From positions 62,001-126,000 of the forward strand of contig JANQJU010000098.1 in NCBI GenBank assembly GCA_028281495.1: a stretch of DNA of 64,000 nucleotides, in the 5' to 3' direction. Positions within the stretch are counted from its first letter, which is position 1. Every line of letters starts with the position of its first letter. A program made the position numbers and the translations under genes. Under the pieces are notes generated by a model that did not search any database, had not been told where the DNA came from, and saw only the letters and a program-made list of their open reading frames with translations. This document shows positions 8,558 to 18,006 of the stretch, piece after piece. The DNA is from SAR324 cluster bacterium. Its GTDB lineage: Bacteria > SAR324 > NAC60-12.

Positions 8558-11206
8558 ATGACGGAAACGGAATCAACATCGACTGCTGAAAGTTCAGGAA
8601 GCCTTGCGCAAGTGGCCTCACAGGGGCATTTGTTGTTGAATTCCATCACTCCGTTATTGAATGCGGTGCGAGCGGTGCTTGCCACCCCAGCCGCTCTTCA
8701 AATGTTTCAGGCGATTGCGGGGTTGTTCCATTCAGTGGAGGAGGTGTTGCGGCCGCTTGAGATTGAGCGAGTTCAACAGCTTCTGAAAAAAGTGAATACC
8801 CTGTCGGATTGGATTGCTTCCTCTTCCGAATTAGAAACCCACTATCTTGATTTATTGGAGCAAGCTTGCCAACGAATCAACGAAGCGCTGAATCAAACTG
8901 AAAGTGCTTTCCTTTCCCAGGAAATGAATCAGTCTTTACAAGATCTGATTGACGAAATTGAGCAATACCTCCCAGTCTCCCCAGTTCCATCGGAGTCAGA
9001 AACGGCAACCACTTCTGCGGATTCCACCGATGTGACAGATTCCACCACGCCTTCGACTGAGGTCGTTCCACCACAATCGGATCCACAGCTTTCTGATTCA
9101 AAAGCAACGCCTTCTCCGGAAAGCCATGATTCACCGGAGTGGTCCGATCCCCGATTGGGACCTGCTCGGCCAGATCCCAATGCACCATCCCCAACGGAAA
9201 CCATTGGAATGTTGGAAGAGGCCGATACAACGATTCATCGTCACAATTTTTTGAACCCAGTGATAGCCTACTTCGAAGCACTGAAACAAAAGTTGGTACA
9301 AGATTCCTTAGTGGATGTGTTTGATGAGAAGAATAACAACACGCATCACCCACTACGGATCGTGGCTGATGATGGCTTGACCTATGATGAAGATTCGGTC
9401 GAAGAAGCGCTCGCGCTGTGTGATCAGATGCAAAACTATTTATCTCATGCCATCACGGATGAGCAGTTTCATCTGTTGGCTTCGACCTATATCTTTTATC
9501 GCAATCCGGAACAGTTACTCGATCACCTCAAGCTGTTGTTCACTGGTGATGTGGCAGCCAAAGAAAAGATCTTAAGAATTTACACGGTGAAGGCCATTGG
9601 ATCGTACAATGTGATCATGACTGTGAAAGAGACCCCGTCGTTGTTCAACAAACTACCTGAAGAAGAAGCGCAAACCATCCAAAGTGCACTCCAAGACTTT
9701 GCCGAGAATCCGTTGCGGCAATGTAAAAATCTGATGCCACGGTCCATCCAAGGGCGGTACACGTGGAGCCGGAAGCAGCTCAAGAAAAACATCAGCGCCA
9801 TTCTCCGCAGTTCCGAACCCATTTTTAAGGCCGATCACAATTACAATCGGATTGTGAAGCGTTACCGCAAGTTTGTGTATCATCTGCTCTGCAATCCAGG
9901 GGTGTTCCAATATTTGGAATGGAAGGACAAATACCTCCGTTATTGGATCTATACGGAGCTGTATCGGCTCGACATCCGCAACCTGATTTCCAGCGACGTT
10001 AAAATTCCTCGGTACAGCCGAGTGAAGATCAAGGGGTACCAGCGGATCGAAACCATCGTTTCTGTATTGAGTCCTGAAGACCAATTCATTGATCGGCAGT
10101 ATCAACTCTCGAAAAGTACCTATACCTTCTTGAGCCAAGGTGAGAATTACATGCATGAAGTCGATGGCAAGAATTCCATGCAGCGGGCGCGTGATAGCGA
10201 AAAACGTCTTTTGGATGCCCTGAGTATTTCCCAAACGGCGGCTTTGGCAGAGTTCATCCATCAAGAGTTGGGAAGTTTGAGAGCCTCAGAGGAGGTTCCA
10301 GCAGAAATGCCTGCATCTGCCAAGTTCCGATCCTTGGATATTGCCAGTGAGCAGCAAATTGAAAAAGCGTATCAAACGGCAACAATCAAAATGCATTGGG
10401 AAGCTGCCAAGAAGTATGGAGAAGGGCTTTCCAAGATCTTGCTCGATACGTTTAAGGCGATGGCCCAACAATTCAACATCATCCAAGAACCGGTAGAAGA
10501 AGAAACCGAAGAAGTGGAAGAGAAAAAAAGCGAGGAACCAGAAATCATTGCCCGTGCGCCCGGTGCGACCGGAGATCCCTTGGATCAAGTGGAAGTGGAT
10601 TGGATCGGATACGGGAAGGATACTCGGTCTCATGTATATGATCCCAAAGTGCCCAATCTACAACGGACTTATTTCGAGCATGGAGGGTACCATCTATACC
10701 TGTTCACTTTGTTCCAAGAGTTCGTACAGATCACCCTCAAGTATTACAATAATATGGGGTATCTGAAGAAAAATATTCGCAAACACAACTATGGCGGGAC
10801 CCTCCAACAGCATCGTGATCAAGCGATCTATCTTCGGACTTACCCCGATACTGTGGTGGCCTTAGGAAAAACCAACTTCAGCCGAACCAAAGATCCTGTT
10901 TTGTATTTTCAGTTATATCGCAAACATCCTGCCGCTCCGGTGAAGAGTAAGGTCAGCCATTATTTCCAGCGGATGATGGATGGGGAGTTGTACCACATGG
11001 AAGACTTGGAAACATCAGGCACGGTGCGACCATTGCTATTCCAAAGTTTGATTTTGGTGATCGATAGCATGCCCGATGAATTGCGCAATCAACGTGTCAT
11101 GCAGCTGTTGTTGAAGGGAATGTACGATTTTCTGGAACGGCACAATGCCAAATCCAAGCCGGATCGTCGGCAAATTTCGATATCATTTGCCCTACCGGCT
11201 GTCTAG
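8558..11206 (+). CDS. Large uncharacterised protein A (paired with the gene at 11312)
   Basis: I do not recognise this 882-aa protein. The ATG at 8558 is chosen because coding character (MTETESTSTAESS) starts there; the frame upstream is low quality. Residues 1-130 look helical, about 135-220 is a Ser/Thr/Pro/Asp-rich linker, 230-640 is again helical and rich in charged and aromatic residues, 645-665 is a Glu-rich linker, and 690-870 is a compact C-terminal module. That module resembles the C-terminus of the next gene product: NLQRTY, YLRTYPDTVVALG and ILVIDSMPDE correspond to KLNRTY, YLRIKEDVILTLG and AVVVESLPEQ. There is no signal peptide or membrane helix, so it is probably cytoplasmic. 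Function unknown. Confidence 0.85.
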   Translation: MTETESTSTAESSGSLAQVASQGHLLLNSITPLLNAVRAVLATPAALQMFQAIAGLFHSVEEVLRPLEIERVQQLLKKVNTLSDWIASSSELETHYLDLLEQACQRINEALNQTESAFLSQEMNQSLQDLIDEIEQYLPVSPVPSESETATTSADSTDVTDSTTPSTEVVPPQSDPQLSDSKATPSPESHDSPEWSDPRLGPARPDPNAPSPTETIGMLEEADTTIHRHNFLNPVIAYFEALKQKLVQDSLVDVFDEKNNNTHHPLRIVADDGLTYDEDSVEEALALCDQMQNYLSHAITDEQFHLLASTYIFYRNPEQLLDHLKLLFTGDVAAKEKILRIYTVKAIGSYNVIMTVKETPSLFNKLPEEEAQTIQSALQDFAENPLRQCKNLMPRSIQGRYTWSRKQLKKNISAILRSSEPIFKADHNYNRIVKRYRKFVYHLLCNPGVFQYLEWKDKYLRYWIYTELYRLDIRNLISSDVKIPRYSRVKIKGYQRIETIVSVLSPEDQFIDRQYQLSKSTYTFLSQGENYMHEVDGKNSMQRARDSEKRLLDALSISQTAALAEFIHQELGSLRASEEVPAEMPASAKFRSLDIASEQQIEKAYQTATIKMHWEAAKKYGEGLSKILLDTFKAMAQQFNIIQEPVEEETEEVEEKKSEEPEIIARAPGATGDPLDQVEVDWIGYGKDTRSHVYDPKVPNLQRTYFEHGGYHLYLFTLFQEFVQITLKYYNNMGYLKKNIRKHNYGGTLQQHRDQAIYLRTYPDTVVALGKTNFSRTKDPVLYFQLYRKHPAAPVKSKVSHYFQRMMDGELYHMEDLETSGTVRPLLFQSLILVIDSMPDELRNQRVMQLLLKGMYDFLERHNAKSKPDRRQISISFALPAV

Positions 11207-11227
11207 TGGGGCGCTCGCCTAAATATC

Positions 11228-11256
11228 TTGACAGGATCCGGTTGTTTCAAAATAAT
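11228..11256 (+). promoter_or_regulatory. Sigma70-type promoter for the gene at 11312
   Basis: A perfect TTGACA (11228-11233) is separated by exactly 17 bp from AATAAT (11251-11256). Predicted transcription start is about 11263, about 50 nt before the ATG. It suggests protein B can be expressed separately from protein A. Confidence 0.65.
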
Positions 11257-11311
11257 CATCCCGTTTTTTATCGCGGAGAATTCTTCTGTTGCCTACCTGA
11301 TAAGGACTTCT

Positions 11312-13471
11312 ATGCCAGACTCCCCCCTCACTTTTAATGCGTTATTGAGCAAATTGGTCGACAAACAACTGAAAGCGGTAGAGCAAGGCCTGGATTCCGC
11401 ACCACAATATTTGGATGCAACGGCCCGTCAAGAACTGTTCGAGCAACTCAAAACTGTGATGGAGGAGCAAGACAAACCCAAGCTGTTCGATCGCACCAGC
11501 CTGAAGAACATTGAATCGTTTTTTGTAAAGGCGGATGAAACCCAATCTGCTTTGAAATCGCCCGACCATCCGGCTCACCTGGTGTATCCGGTGCCAGGAG
11601 CTTGGTTTGAGGATAGCAACAAATTCATGTTTGATGAGGTCAGCTTTGTGGAGATCGTGCGGTTTTTCGGAGGTGGTAAAACCCAAGATGAAAAGGAAAT
11701 CACGTTCCGGACTTTAGTTGCCAAATTGATCAAAACTCAAGAAACGGTGCGAACCATCTCGCAAAAGCGAGAGTTTCTGAACAAGTATCTTGAGCTGTTT
11801 CCTCCACTCCAAGAAAAATTTCCAGCCGTCTTTGCCAGACAAATGGGACTTGCAGAGCCACCTTCTCCCAGCGATGCGATCTTGAAGGCCATGCAAAAAT
11901 TGGTGGCCGACATCAGCCAAACGTGCTTGCGTTTGTTTGAAGAACTCGACATTCCCGTGCCAGAACAAGCACAACCGGCCCTAGACAATAAACAGCACTA
12001 CAAAGCCCTCATTCTCACGGTGCGGCACTCTCAAGAATTATTTGCTGAACTGGGAAGCGACGATTATTCCATTTTGGTCGAAGAGCTGATGAAGATTGTC
12101 CACCAGTCGCATTTTCACCCACTGATCTTCCTCTTTCAGCATGTGAAACGGGAATACTTGACGGATTGGCTAGTAAATACCATGCGTCAGTTTGATCGAG
12201 ATGGTGCGGAAACCTTTTATCAGGCGGGAAAAGCGAAAGTGTATGATGAGTTTCGTATGCTGGATATGTCAGAAGATACGATCAATGCCTTGAAAGATCT
12301 AGAACAGCTCAACAATGAAGAAGTCATTAAAGCCGAAGAAGAGCAACTGAAAGCCCTATCAGAAGACGACTTTTATGAACTGCTGCTCAAAATTTACACC
12401 TCCTATAAGAACGACGCTTTGATCGGCCAAAACATGCCGGTGGCGGTACAAGCTTTGTCCTCGAGTGGAGACATCAGTTGGGATAAACAAAACATGGTCG
12501 CTCAAACCCATAAGAAGATCAAGGAACTGGAAGCTACAGGAGGGGGAGCTGGAAAAGCCAAGGCCAAACGTTTCAACGGCATGTTTGGGGCTTTGAAAAA
12601 AGCCACGAAGATCTTCTCCGTCGCTTCCAAGAAAGTGGATGACAAAAAAGCTTCCAAGATGAAGACCCAAATGCCTAAAATATCGGAAGAAGACACCACA
12701 CCCCGTCCTCCACCAGGGCCTCCACCGCCCGTGATTGCTGTGAAATATTCAGGCATATTGTTGGAACCCTGTTTCCCCATGCCCAAGCGAGATTGTCTCA
12801 ACCCAGTGAAGGGGCAGAAACAGGATTACAGCTTCAACAATTCCGATGCAGAATCGGGAGTGGCTCCGGTAGAGCAAGAATTTATGATCGATCTCTTTAA
12901 TGTGAAGAAAGATCCCAACCTTCCCAAATTGAATCGCACTTACAGCAAATTCTCCAATACAGTCACCACGATCTTGAGGTCGTATGATGAACACGTGATG
13001 CGGATTCAAAAGAAATACAAAGCAGGCATGAATGTGGATTCTTTCACAGAAGAGATTCTCTACTTGCGGATCAAAGAAGACGTCATTTTAACACTCGGCA
13101 ACACCCAAATGGGGCAGAGCAAAAATGTAGGAGCTCTTCCCAACAAACAAACGGCCTATTTGCGATTGTTTGTGAAAGGGGAGCTTTCTAAAGGCCTCAA
13201 TCGCTACGGCGTGCCTTCGGTGTTGAAAGAATTCAAAGTGGATGACCGCGCTGCCCAGTTCAAAGAGATTTCCGTACCGACGCATTACAAAGAAGCCCCC
13301 AAATATCAGGGGGTTCTGGTAGACGCCTTGGCCGTGGTGGTGGAAAGCTTGCCTGAACAGCAATTCGATATGCTGAATGATGACAATCTGATTGGATTTG
13401 TGGGAGTGCTCCAAGAGAAGGCGAGGATTCTCAAAGAAGAATACAAACTTGAGTTCAATCGCTCCGTGTAA
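11312..13471 (+). CDS. Large uncharacterised protein B, C-terminal module related to protein A
   Basis: This 719-aa protein is not recognised. The ATG at 11312 (MPDSPLTFNALL) follows a TAAGGA ribosome site; the longer reading from 11228 would begin inside the promoter. Residues 1-400 are predicted helical and charged. Residues 435-465 are Lys/Ala-rich (GKAKAKRFNGMFG), and about 470-480 is a proline tract (RPPPGPPPP). Residues 530-715 are the module shared with protein A (KLNRTY, YLRIKEDVILTLG, VVVESLPEQ). There is no signal peptide. The 105-bp gap from gene A contains a separate promoter. The shared module and adjacency suggest two parts of one complex or an ancient duplication with new N-termini. 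Function unknown. Confidence 0.85.
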   Translation: MPDSPLTFNALLSKLVDKQLKAVEQGLDSAPQYLDATARQELFEQLKTVMEEQDKPKLFDRTSLKNIESFFVKADETQSALKSPDHPAHLVYPVPGAWFEDSNKFMFDEVSFVEIVRFFGGGKTQDEKEITFRTLVAKLIKTQETVRTISQKREFLNKYLELFPPLQEKFPAVFARQMGLAEPPSPSDAILKAMQKLVADISQTCLRLFEELDIPVPEQAQPALDNKQHYKALILTVRHSQELFAELGSDDYSILVEELMKIVHQSHFHPLIFLFQHVKREYLTDWLVNTMRQFDRDGAETFYQAGKAKVYDEFRMLDMSEDTINALKDLEQLNNEEVIKAEEEQLKALSEDDFYELLLKIYTSYKNDALIGQNMPVAVQALSSSGDISWDKQNMVAQTHKKIKELEATGGGAGKAKAKRFNGMFGALKKATKIFSVASKKVDDKKASKMKTQMPKISEEDTTPRPPPGPPPPVIAVKYSGILLEPCFPMPKRDCLNPVKGQKQDYSFNNSDAESGVAPVEQEFMIDLFNVKKDPNLPKLNRTYSKFSNTVTTILRSYDEHVMRIQKKYKAGMNVDSFTEEILYLRIKEDVILTLGNTQMGQSKNVGALPNKQTAYLRLFVKGELSKGLNRYGVPSVLKEFKVDDRAAQFKEISVPTHYKEAPKYQGVLVDALAVVVESLPEQQFDMLNDDNLIGFVGVLQEKARILKEEYKLEFNRSV

Positions 13472-13487
13472 ATTCTAACTAGTCTGC

Positions 13488-13507
13488 TTCCACCGCATTA
13501 GGTGGAA
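13488..13507 (+). other. Small hairpin after gene B
   Basis: TTCCACC pairs with GGTGGAA around a GCATTA loop, 16 nt past the stop of gene B. A C-tract follows, not a T-tract, so it is at best a weak 3'-end structure. Confidence 0.3.
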
Positions 13508-13534
13508 TCCCCCCTGCTTGATTCCTAGTGGCTT

Positions 13535-14455
13535 ATGTCTGAAGAACCCCAACGTGAAGTTCAATGGCGACATTGGATAGAATATGTGTTGTTCATGGGT
13601 GTCAAAAAGATAGCTTGTGCGGCTCCAGCTCCTGTCGTACAAGGCATTCAGCAGTTGTTGTATGGGCTCTTGTTTTATGTGTTCCGCATCAATCGCCGGG
13701 TAGTGGAAACCAATCTCCGCATTGCGTTTCCCAATCTGTCAGAATCGGAACGTTACCGCTTAGCTCAAGCCAATTACCGGTGGTCGTCTCGACTCGCCGT
13801 GCTCATTTTTCAACTCGAAAATTGGGTGCATCGCACCGAACAGAAGGTCTCGTTTCACAATCTAGAGGTCATGAATGAAGCCCTGGAAGAAAACAAGGGC
13901 GTGATTCTTCTCAGTGCCCATTTTGGCTATTGGGAAATGATTGTGCCTGCACTTTCCGAACAGGGATATGATGTCCATATCTATGTAGGAGAGCAAACCA
14001 ACCCTTTAGTGAACAAAGAGCAAAACCGAATTCGTGGTGCCTTTGGTCCTCACCTGATCCACCGCACCCCCGCAGCTCGGTTTCAATTTTTCCGGGCATT
14101 GCGGGGCAAAAGTGTGTTGGCCATGCTCGTTGATCAGAATGACCGTAAGTCCTCTTTATTTGTGGATTTCTTTGGGAAAGCCTGTGCCGCGGCACCGAGC
14201 ACGGCAGGATTCCATCTGGCCCGTAAAAGCCCCATTGTGATCACCCATGCTGCTGTGGTGAATGACCGGGTGCAGCTCCATTTCGAACGACTCCACTTCG
14301 AACGTTCTGGCAACAAAGAAGCAGATATTCTTCAGCTCACTCAAACCATTTTTGCTGCCTTTGAAGGCTTCATCCGTAAACATCCGGAACAATATTTTTG
14401 GATGCATCGGCGCTGGAAAACCCGGCCCCCGGAAGATCCAGAAAAGGTGTATTGA
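13535..14455 (+). CDS. LpxL/HtrB-family Kdo2-lipid A acyltransferase
   Basis: The 306-aa length is normal for the lysophospholipid acyltransferase-like LpxL/LpxM family. Core motifs are the acyltransferase box SAHFGYWEM (His and Glu in H-x4-E spacing), VDQNDRKSSLFVDFFGKACA, in the place of the family DQ..G..V.FFG motif, and the C-terminal PEQYFWMHRRWKTRP. It would transfer a secondary acyl chain to lipid A at the inner membrane, which points to a lipopolysaccharide-bearing cell. No specific acyl-chain assignment is possible. The gene follows gene B by 63 bp and is followed 17 bp later by an FGE-type lipoprotein, probably in one transcript. Confidence 0.9.
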   Translation: MSEEPQREVQWRHWIEYVLFMGVKKIACAAPAPVVQGIQQLLYGLLFYVFRINRRVVETNLRIAFPNLSESERYRLAQANYRWSSRLAVLIFQLENWVHRTEQKVSFHNLEVMNEALEENKGVILLSAHFGYWEMIVPALSEQGYDVHIYVGEQTNPLVNKEQNRIRGAFGPHLIHRTPAARFQFFRALRGKSVLAMLVDQNDRKSSLFVDFFGKACAAAPSTAGFHLARKSPIVITHAAVVNDRVQLHFERLHFERSGNKEADILQLTQTIFAAFEGFIRKHPEQYFWMHRRWKTRPPEDPEKVY

Positions 14456-14472
14456 TTCTCCCAAAGGTCTCC

Positions 14473-15348
14473 ATGAAAGCCTGTTGTGTGATTCTCCTAT
14501 TGAGTGGTCTTTTCTTTTGGGGAACCGCTTGCACTCCTGTCCCCCAAGCCCCCCCTCGGCCCCCCGACCCGAAGCAAATTCAAATTCCCGCAGGTCCCGC
14601 TCATCTGGGAAGCAGCTTTGCTGAAAAACAATTTGGCTATAGCTTAGATGGTCCCGCCTCGCGACGGGCGAGGTGGTTTGATGTGGAAGTGGAACGGTGG
14701 ATCGAATTGGAAGCTTATGCCATTGATCGCTTTTTAGTCACACAAGCGGATTATGCTGCGTTCGTGAAAGCCACCGGACACCGGGTACCGCATATCTCTG
14801 AAGCAGGCTATCAAAAGCAGGGATTTCTGGTACATCCCTATCATGAAGTGAGACCCTATTTGTGGAACAATGGAGAGCCTCCGGCCGATTTCCGTGATCA
14901 CCCCGTCGTGCTAGTGAGTGTGGATGACGCCCGTGCCTATTGCCATTGGCGTGGCCAAGGAACCGGACGCACTTACCGCCTTCCCACCGAAGACGAATGG
15001 GAAAAAGCGGCCCGCAGCACGGACCATCGATTCTTTCCTTGGGGTAATGAGTGGGATCCGACGCGTGCCAATAGTGTTGAAGCGGGGCCGTATCGTACCA
15101 CTCCCGTTGGTCTCTATCCACGTGGCCAAAGTCCGTATGGGGTGCATGACATGGCTGGCAATGTCTTCGAATGGACTCAAACGGTTTTCCGCCCCAACAC
15201 CCAACGCTTTACCCTCAAAAGTTGCTCTTGGGATGATAATCCTGGCTTTTGCCGTGCAGCAGCACGGCATGGTCGCCCAAAAGCGAGCCGCCATATTTTG
15301 ATCGGATTTCGGTGCGTGAGTGTGCCGGGCGAACCGCTTCAAGAATGA
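14473..15348 (+). CDS. Formylglycine-generating-enzyme-like (SUMF1/FGE) lipoprotein
   Basis: The ATG at 14473 gives a 291-aa protein with a hydrophobic leader ending FFWGTACTPVP. Cys20 is a plausible though imperfect lipobox cysteine. A Pro-rich stretch leads into an FGE-sulfatase (PF03781-type) domain: AYAIDRFLVTQADYAAFVKATGH, VSVDDARAYCHW, YRLPTEDEWEKAAR, FPWGNEW, GVHDMAGNVFEWT and IGFRCV at the end. True FGE converts Cys to formylglycine in sulfatases, but many homologues are non-enzymatic carbohydrate- or protein-binding domains. No sulfatase is nearby, so binding is as likely as catalysis. Confidence 0.85.
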   Translation: MKACCVILLLSGLFFWGTACTPVPQAPPRPPDPKQIQIPAGPAHLGSSFAEKQFGYSLDGPASRRARWFDVEVERWIELEAYAIDRFLVTQADYAAFVKATGHRVPHISEAGYQKQGFLVHPYHEVRPYLWNNGEPPADFRDHPVVLVSVDDARAYCHWRGQGTGRTYRLPTEDEWEKAARSTDHRFFPWGNEWDPTRANSVEAGPYRTTPVGLYPRGQSPYGVHDMAGNVFEWTQTVFRPNTQRFTLKSCSWDDNPGFCRAAARHGRPKASRHILIGFRCVSVPGEPLQE

Positions 15349-15556
15349 TTCAACAGATCCGTATCTCAAGCGAAGCTCTCTATCTCTTTCGTATTCGTTT
15401 TGTTTTTGTTGTGTTAAGGTTTAATTTGTTTTTAAAAAGTTGTATTTTTGTTGTTTTTAATGTTAAAAAAGGTCTGCTAATGAATAGCGTGGTGTCTTGA
15501 AGGGGATGCCAGTTTGTTGAGTAAAGACCCAATAAAATAAACCTGAAGGAGGATTT

Positions 15557-16105
15557 ATGAAACGAGTATTACTTGGATTGACGGTATTGATCTTATCCCT
15601 CACCCCAGCTTGGGCGGAAAAAGCCCCTCAAAAAGTGATCGATTTGGCCAATTCGGACCTCGTGGCGTTGGGGATGGACGCTATGATTGTTGAAGCCGTG
15701 AAAGCAGAAAATGCCAAAGGCAAAACACTCGATGCGATCAAACAACGTGATGAGAAGTGGAAAAATACCCCCGGTATCGACAGCGACATGCAAGCCATGA
15801 TGGATTCTAAATTAGGAGCGCACTTGCGCTCGATTCAAAACAAAATGGCGTTCTTATCAGAAATTTTTGTGATGGATAACCAAGGGGCCAATGTTTCCAT
15901 GACCGACAAAACCTCCGATTACTGGCAAGGTGATGAAGCGAAATTCAAAGAATCTTTCAAAGGCGGAGCCGGAGCGGTTCATATCAGCGATGTAGAATTT
16001 GATGACAGCACCCAAGCTTATCTTGTACAGGTTTCGGTTCCTGTCAAAGATGGAGGCTCTGTGATTGGAGCGATCACTTTTGGTGTTAATGTAGACGAAA
16101 TCTAA
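15557..16105 (+). CDS. Secreted Cache-like (PDC) sensory protein next to a chemoreceptor
   Basis: The 182-aa protein has an excellent AAGGAGG ribosome site, a clean signal peptide (MKRVLLGLTVLILSLTPAWA) and a mature domain with the Cache/PDC pattern: AEIFVMDNQG-like strand (SEIFVMDNQGANVSMT), SDYWQGDEAKFKESF and a closing VSVPVKDGGSVIGAITFGVNVDEI. Such domains normally sit inside chemoreceptors or kinases; here it is a free periplasmic protein. The next gene, 74 bp on, is a methyl-accepting protein with a four-helix-bundle sensor. I infer it may present a ligand to that receptor. The T-rich 200 bp upstream probably holds the promoter. Confidence 0.75.
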   Translation: MKRVLLGLTVLILSLTPAWAEKAPQKVIDLANSDLVALGMDAMIVEAVKAENAKGKTLDAIKQRDEKWKNTPGIDSDMQAMMDSKLGAHLRSIQNKMAFLSEIFVMDNQGANVSMTDKTSDYWQGDEAKFKESFKGGAGAVHISDVEFDDSTQAYLVQVSVPVKDGGSVIGAITFGVNVDEI

Positions 16106-16179
16106 TCCTACCCAGTTCCTTTTCCAAAAGGAGCTTTTCACTTTTCTCATCAGCCGGTCAGTTCTTTCGAGGAGGGACT

Positions 16180-17952
16180 ATGAAATGGATTTACCATTTA
16201 AGAATACGTCAGCAATTGGTTTTGGGGTTTGGCATTTTACTGGGATTGATGGTGCTCGCCGGGGCTGCTGGAATCTATAGTAGTGATCGTATCTTCAATA
16301 ATCTTGAGTCGATTTTTGCCAAACAAATGCCGAGCAATAACTACATCTTGAAAGTGGAACTGAATATTCACCGCATGGTCGGCGCAGAACGGGCCATGAT
16401 TTATTCCAATCCAAAATCAGATGTTTTTCAAAGTTTGGTTGCTGACTATGACAACGCCAAAAATGAATTAGAATCCAATTGGTCCCAATATAAAGCACTG
16501 GCTTCTACCGAGGAAGAACTGGCCCGGATTGCGGAAATTGAAACGAGTTATGCCGCATGGCTCGAACTTTCCACCCAAGTGGTGGAAGGAAGGAAAGCTA
16601 ATACACGGCAAGGGCGACGTTTGGCCTTGGATCTCAGTGTGGGGCAAGAGCGAGAACGATTTGATGTTGTCCGTATCCAACTAGAAAACTTGACCACATT
16701 GATTCAACAGTATGCGGGGGAATCACACAAAGGATCGGTTACAACCTACAACACTGTGATGTATTCTCTGGTGATACTAGTGGCTGTGAGTGTGTTGGTG
16801 GGCTTGTTACTCGGATGGGTCATTTCCAACTACATCGCACGGATGTTGAGGAATTTGGTCAATCGCATCCAATCCTTGAATGCTGGGGATCTGGAAACCC
16901 GCTTGGACCAAAACGACCCAAATGAATTAGGAACTTTGTCCCGTGCCATTGATGACTTTGCCCATAGCTTGGAAGAAGAAGTGGTGGCTGCCTTTCAAAA
17001 ATTGGCTGAAGGTGATTTCACCTTTCAAGCCAAAGGAGTGATTGCCGCCCCACTGAAACAAACCAATCATAGCTTGGCCTTATTGATTTCCGAGGTCAAA
17101 CGAATCAGTAACCAAATCCAAGCGGATGCGCGGGAACTCTCTGGAGCGAGCAACTCGCTTTCGGAGAGCACGGCCTCGCAAGCGGCCGCATTAGAACAGA
17201 TTGCTTCTTCTGTGGAAAATCTAAACAACCAAACGCAATCGAATGCAGACAATGTGACCCAGGCGAACCGGTTGGCCATTTCTTCCAAAGGTGAAGCGGA
17301 ACATGGCACGGAAGAAATGAACAACATGGTGACTGCCATGACAAAGATCAACGCTGCCTCAGAGAATATCTCCAAGATTATCAAGACCATTGATGAGATT
17401 TCCTTCCAAACCAACTTGTTAGCAATCAACGCAGCGGTTGAAGCGGCACGAGCAGGTGAACATGGAAAAGGGTTTGCTGTGGTTGCCGAAGAAGTACGAA
17501 ATTTGGCAGGACGAAGCGCAGAGGCGGCTCAAGAAACAACTGCTATGATTGAAGATTCGATTCAGAAAGTGAACGACGGTGCCAAGGTATCGCAGGAGAC
17601 GGCGGAGTCGCTATCTAAGATCGTTTCACAGATTGTCAAAGTGACCGATTTGGTGGGAGATATCGAAGCGGCCAACAAAGAACAAGCGACCGGCTTTCGT
17701 GAGATCAATCAAGGTTTGGTGCAGATCAACACCGGGACGCAAGAAAATGTTCGTGTGTCTCAGGAAACAGCGAATGCGAGCGACAAACTGACCTCAGAAG
17801 CAGAAGCTTTGAATCGGTCGGTGGCCCACTTCAAATTGGAAAATGCACGAGGTATCCATCCCCCGCAAGCCTTTGTTCCAACTGCAAATGCACCCGCCAT
17901 TGCCTCACCAACTTCGGAGTCACCTGCCTCAGTGCCTCAGATCACGTTTTGA
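16180..17952 (+). CDS. Methyl-accepting chemotaxis protein
   Basis: The 590-aa chemoreceptor has TM1 at about residues 12-32 and a periplasmic four-helix-bundle sensor (4HB_MCP type, about 33-185) containing GAERAMIYSNP. TM2 lies at 189-212 and HAMP at about 213-265 with a following HAMP-like stretch. The cytoplasmic signalling hairpin has its conserved tip near residues 405-438 (TNLLAINAAVEAARAG, GKGFAVVAEEVRNLA). A Pro/Ala-rich tail follows without the NWETF-like CheR pentapeptide. It signals to CheW/CheA at cell poles; no che genes are in the window. The secreted Cache-like gene just upstream is a likely accessory ligand protein. Confidence 0.95.
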   Translation: MKWIYHLRIRQQLVLGFGILLGLMVLAGAAGIYSSDRIFNNLESIFAKQMPSNNYILKVELNIHRMVGAERAMIYSNPKSDVFQSLVADYDNAKNELESNWSQYKALASTEEELARIAEIETSYAAWLELSTQVVEGRKANTRQGRRLALDLSVGQERERFDVVRIQLENLTTLIQQYAGESHKGSVTTYNTVMYSLVILVAVSVLVGLLLGWVISNYIARMLRNLVNRIQSLNAGDLETRLDQNDPNELGTLSRAIDDFAHSLEEEVVAAFQKLAEGDFTFQAKGVIAAPLKQTNHSLALLISEVKRISNQIQADARELSGASNSLSESTASQAAALEQIASSVENLNNQTQSNADNVTQANRLAISSKGEAEHGTEEMNNMVTAMTKINAASENISKIIKTIDEISFQTNLLAINAAVEAARAGEHGKGFAVVAEEVRNLAGRSAEAAQETTAMIEDSIQKVNDGAKVSQETAESLSKIVSQIVKVTDLVGDIEAANKEQATGFREINQGLVQINTGTQENVRVSQETANASDKLTSEAEALNRSVAHFKLENARGIHPPQAFVPTANAPAIASPTSESPASVPQITF

Positions 17953-17962
17953 AGAATTTTTA

Positions 17963-17980
17963 GGAGAGTTGTCGCTCTCC
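17963..17980. terminator. Possible bidirectional hairpin between convergent genes
   Basis: GGAGAG and CTCTCC pair around a 6-nt loop in the 54-bp gap between the chemoreceptor and the convergent TMTC-like gene. Neither side has a real T-tract, so termination here is only suggested by position. Confidence 0.35.
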
Positions 17981-18006
17981 AGCCCAATCCATAAAAGGCT
18001 AGAAAA

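Noticed and set aside
9460..9620. Weak resemblance of protein A (STYIFYRNPEQLLDHLKLLF) to the eukaryotic RasGEF N-terminal motif
   Set aside because: Only one short helix matches and no RasGEF catalytic domain follows; chance similarity is likely.
11660..11700. GGGKT in protein B as a Walker A loop
   Set aside because: The spacing does not match GxxxxGK[ST], and no Walker B or ATPase fold is seen.
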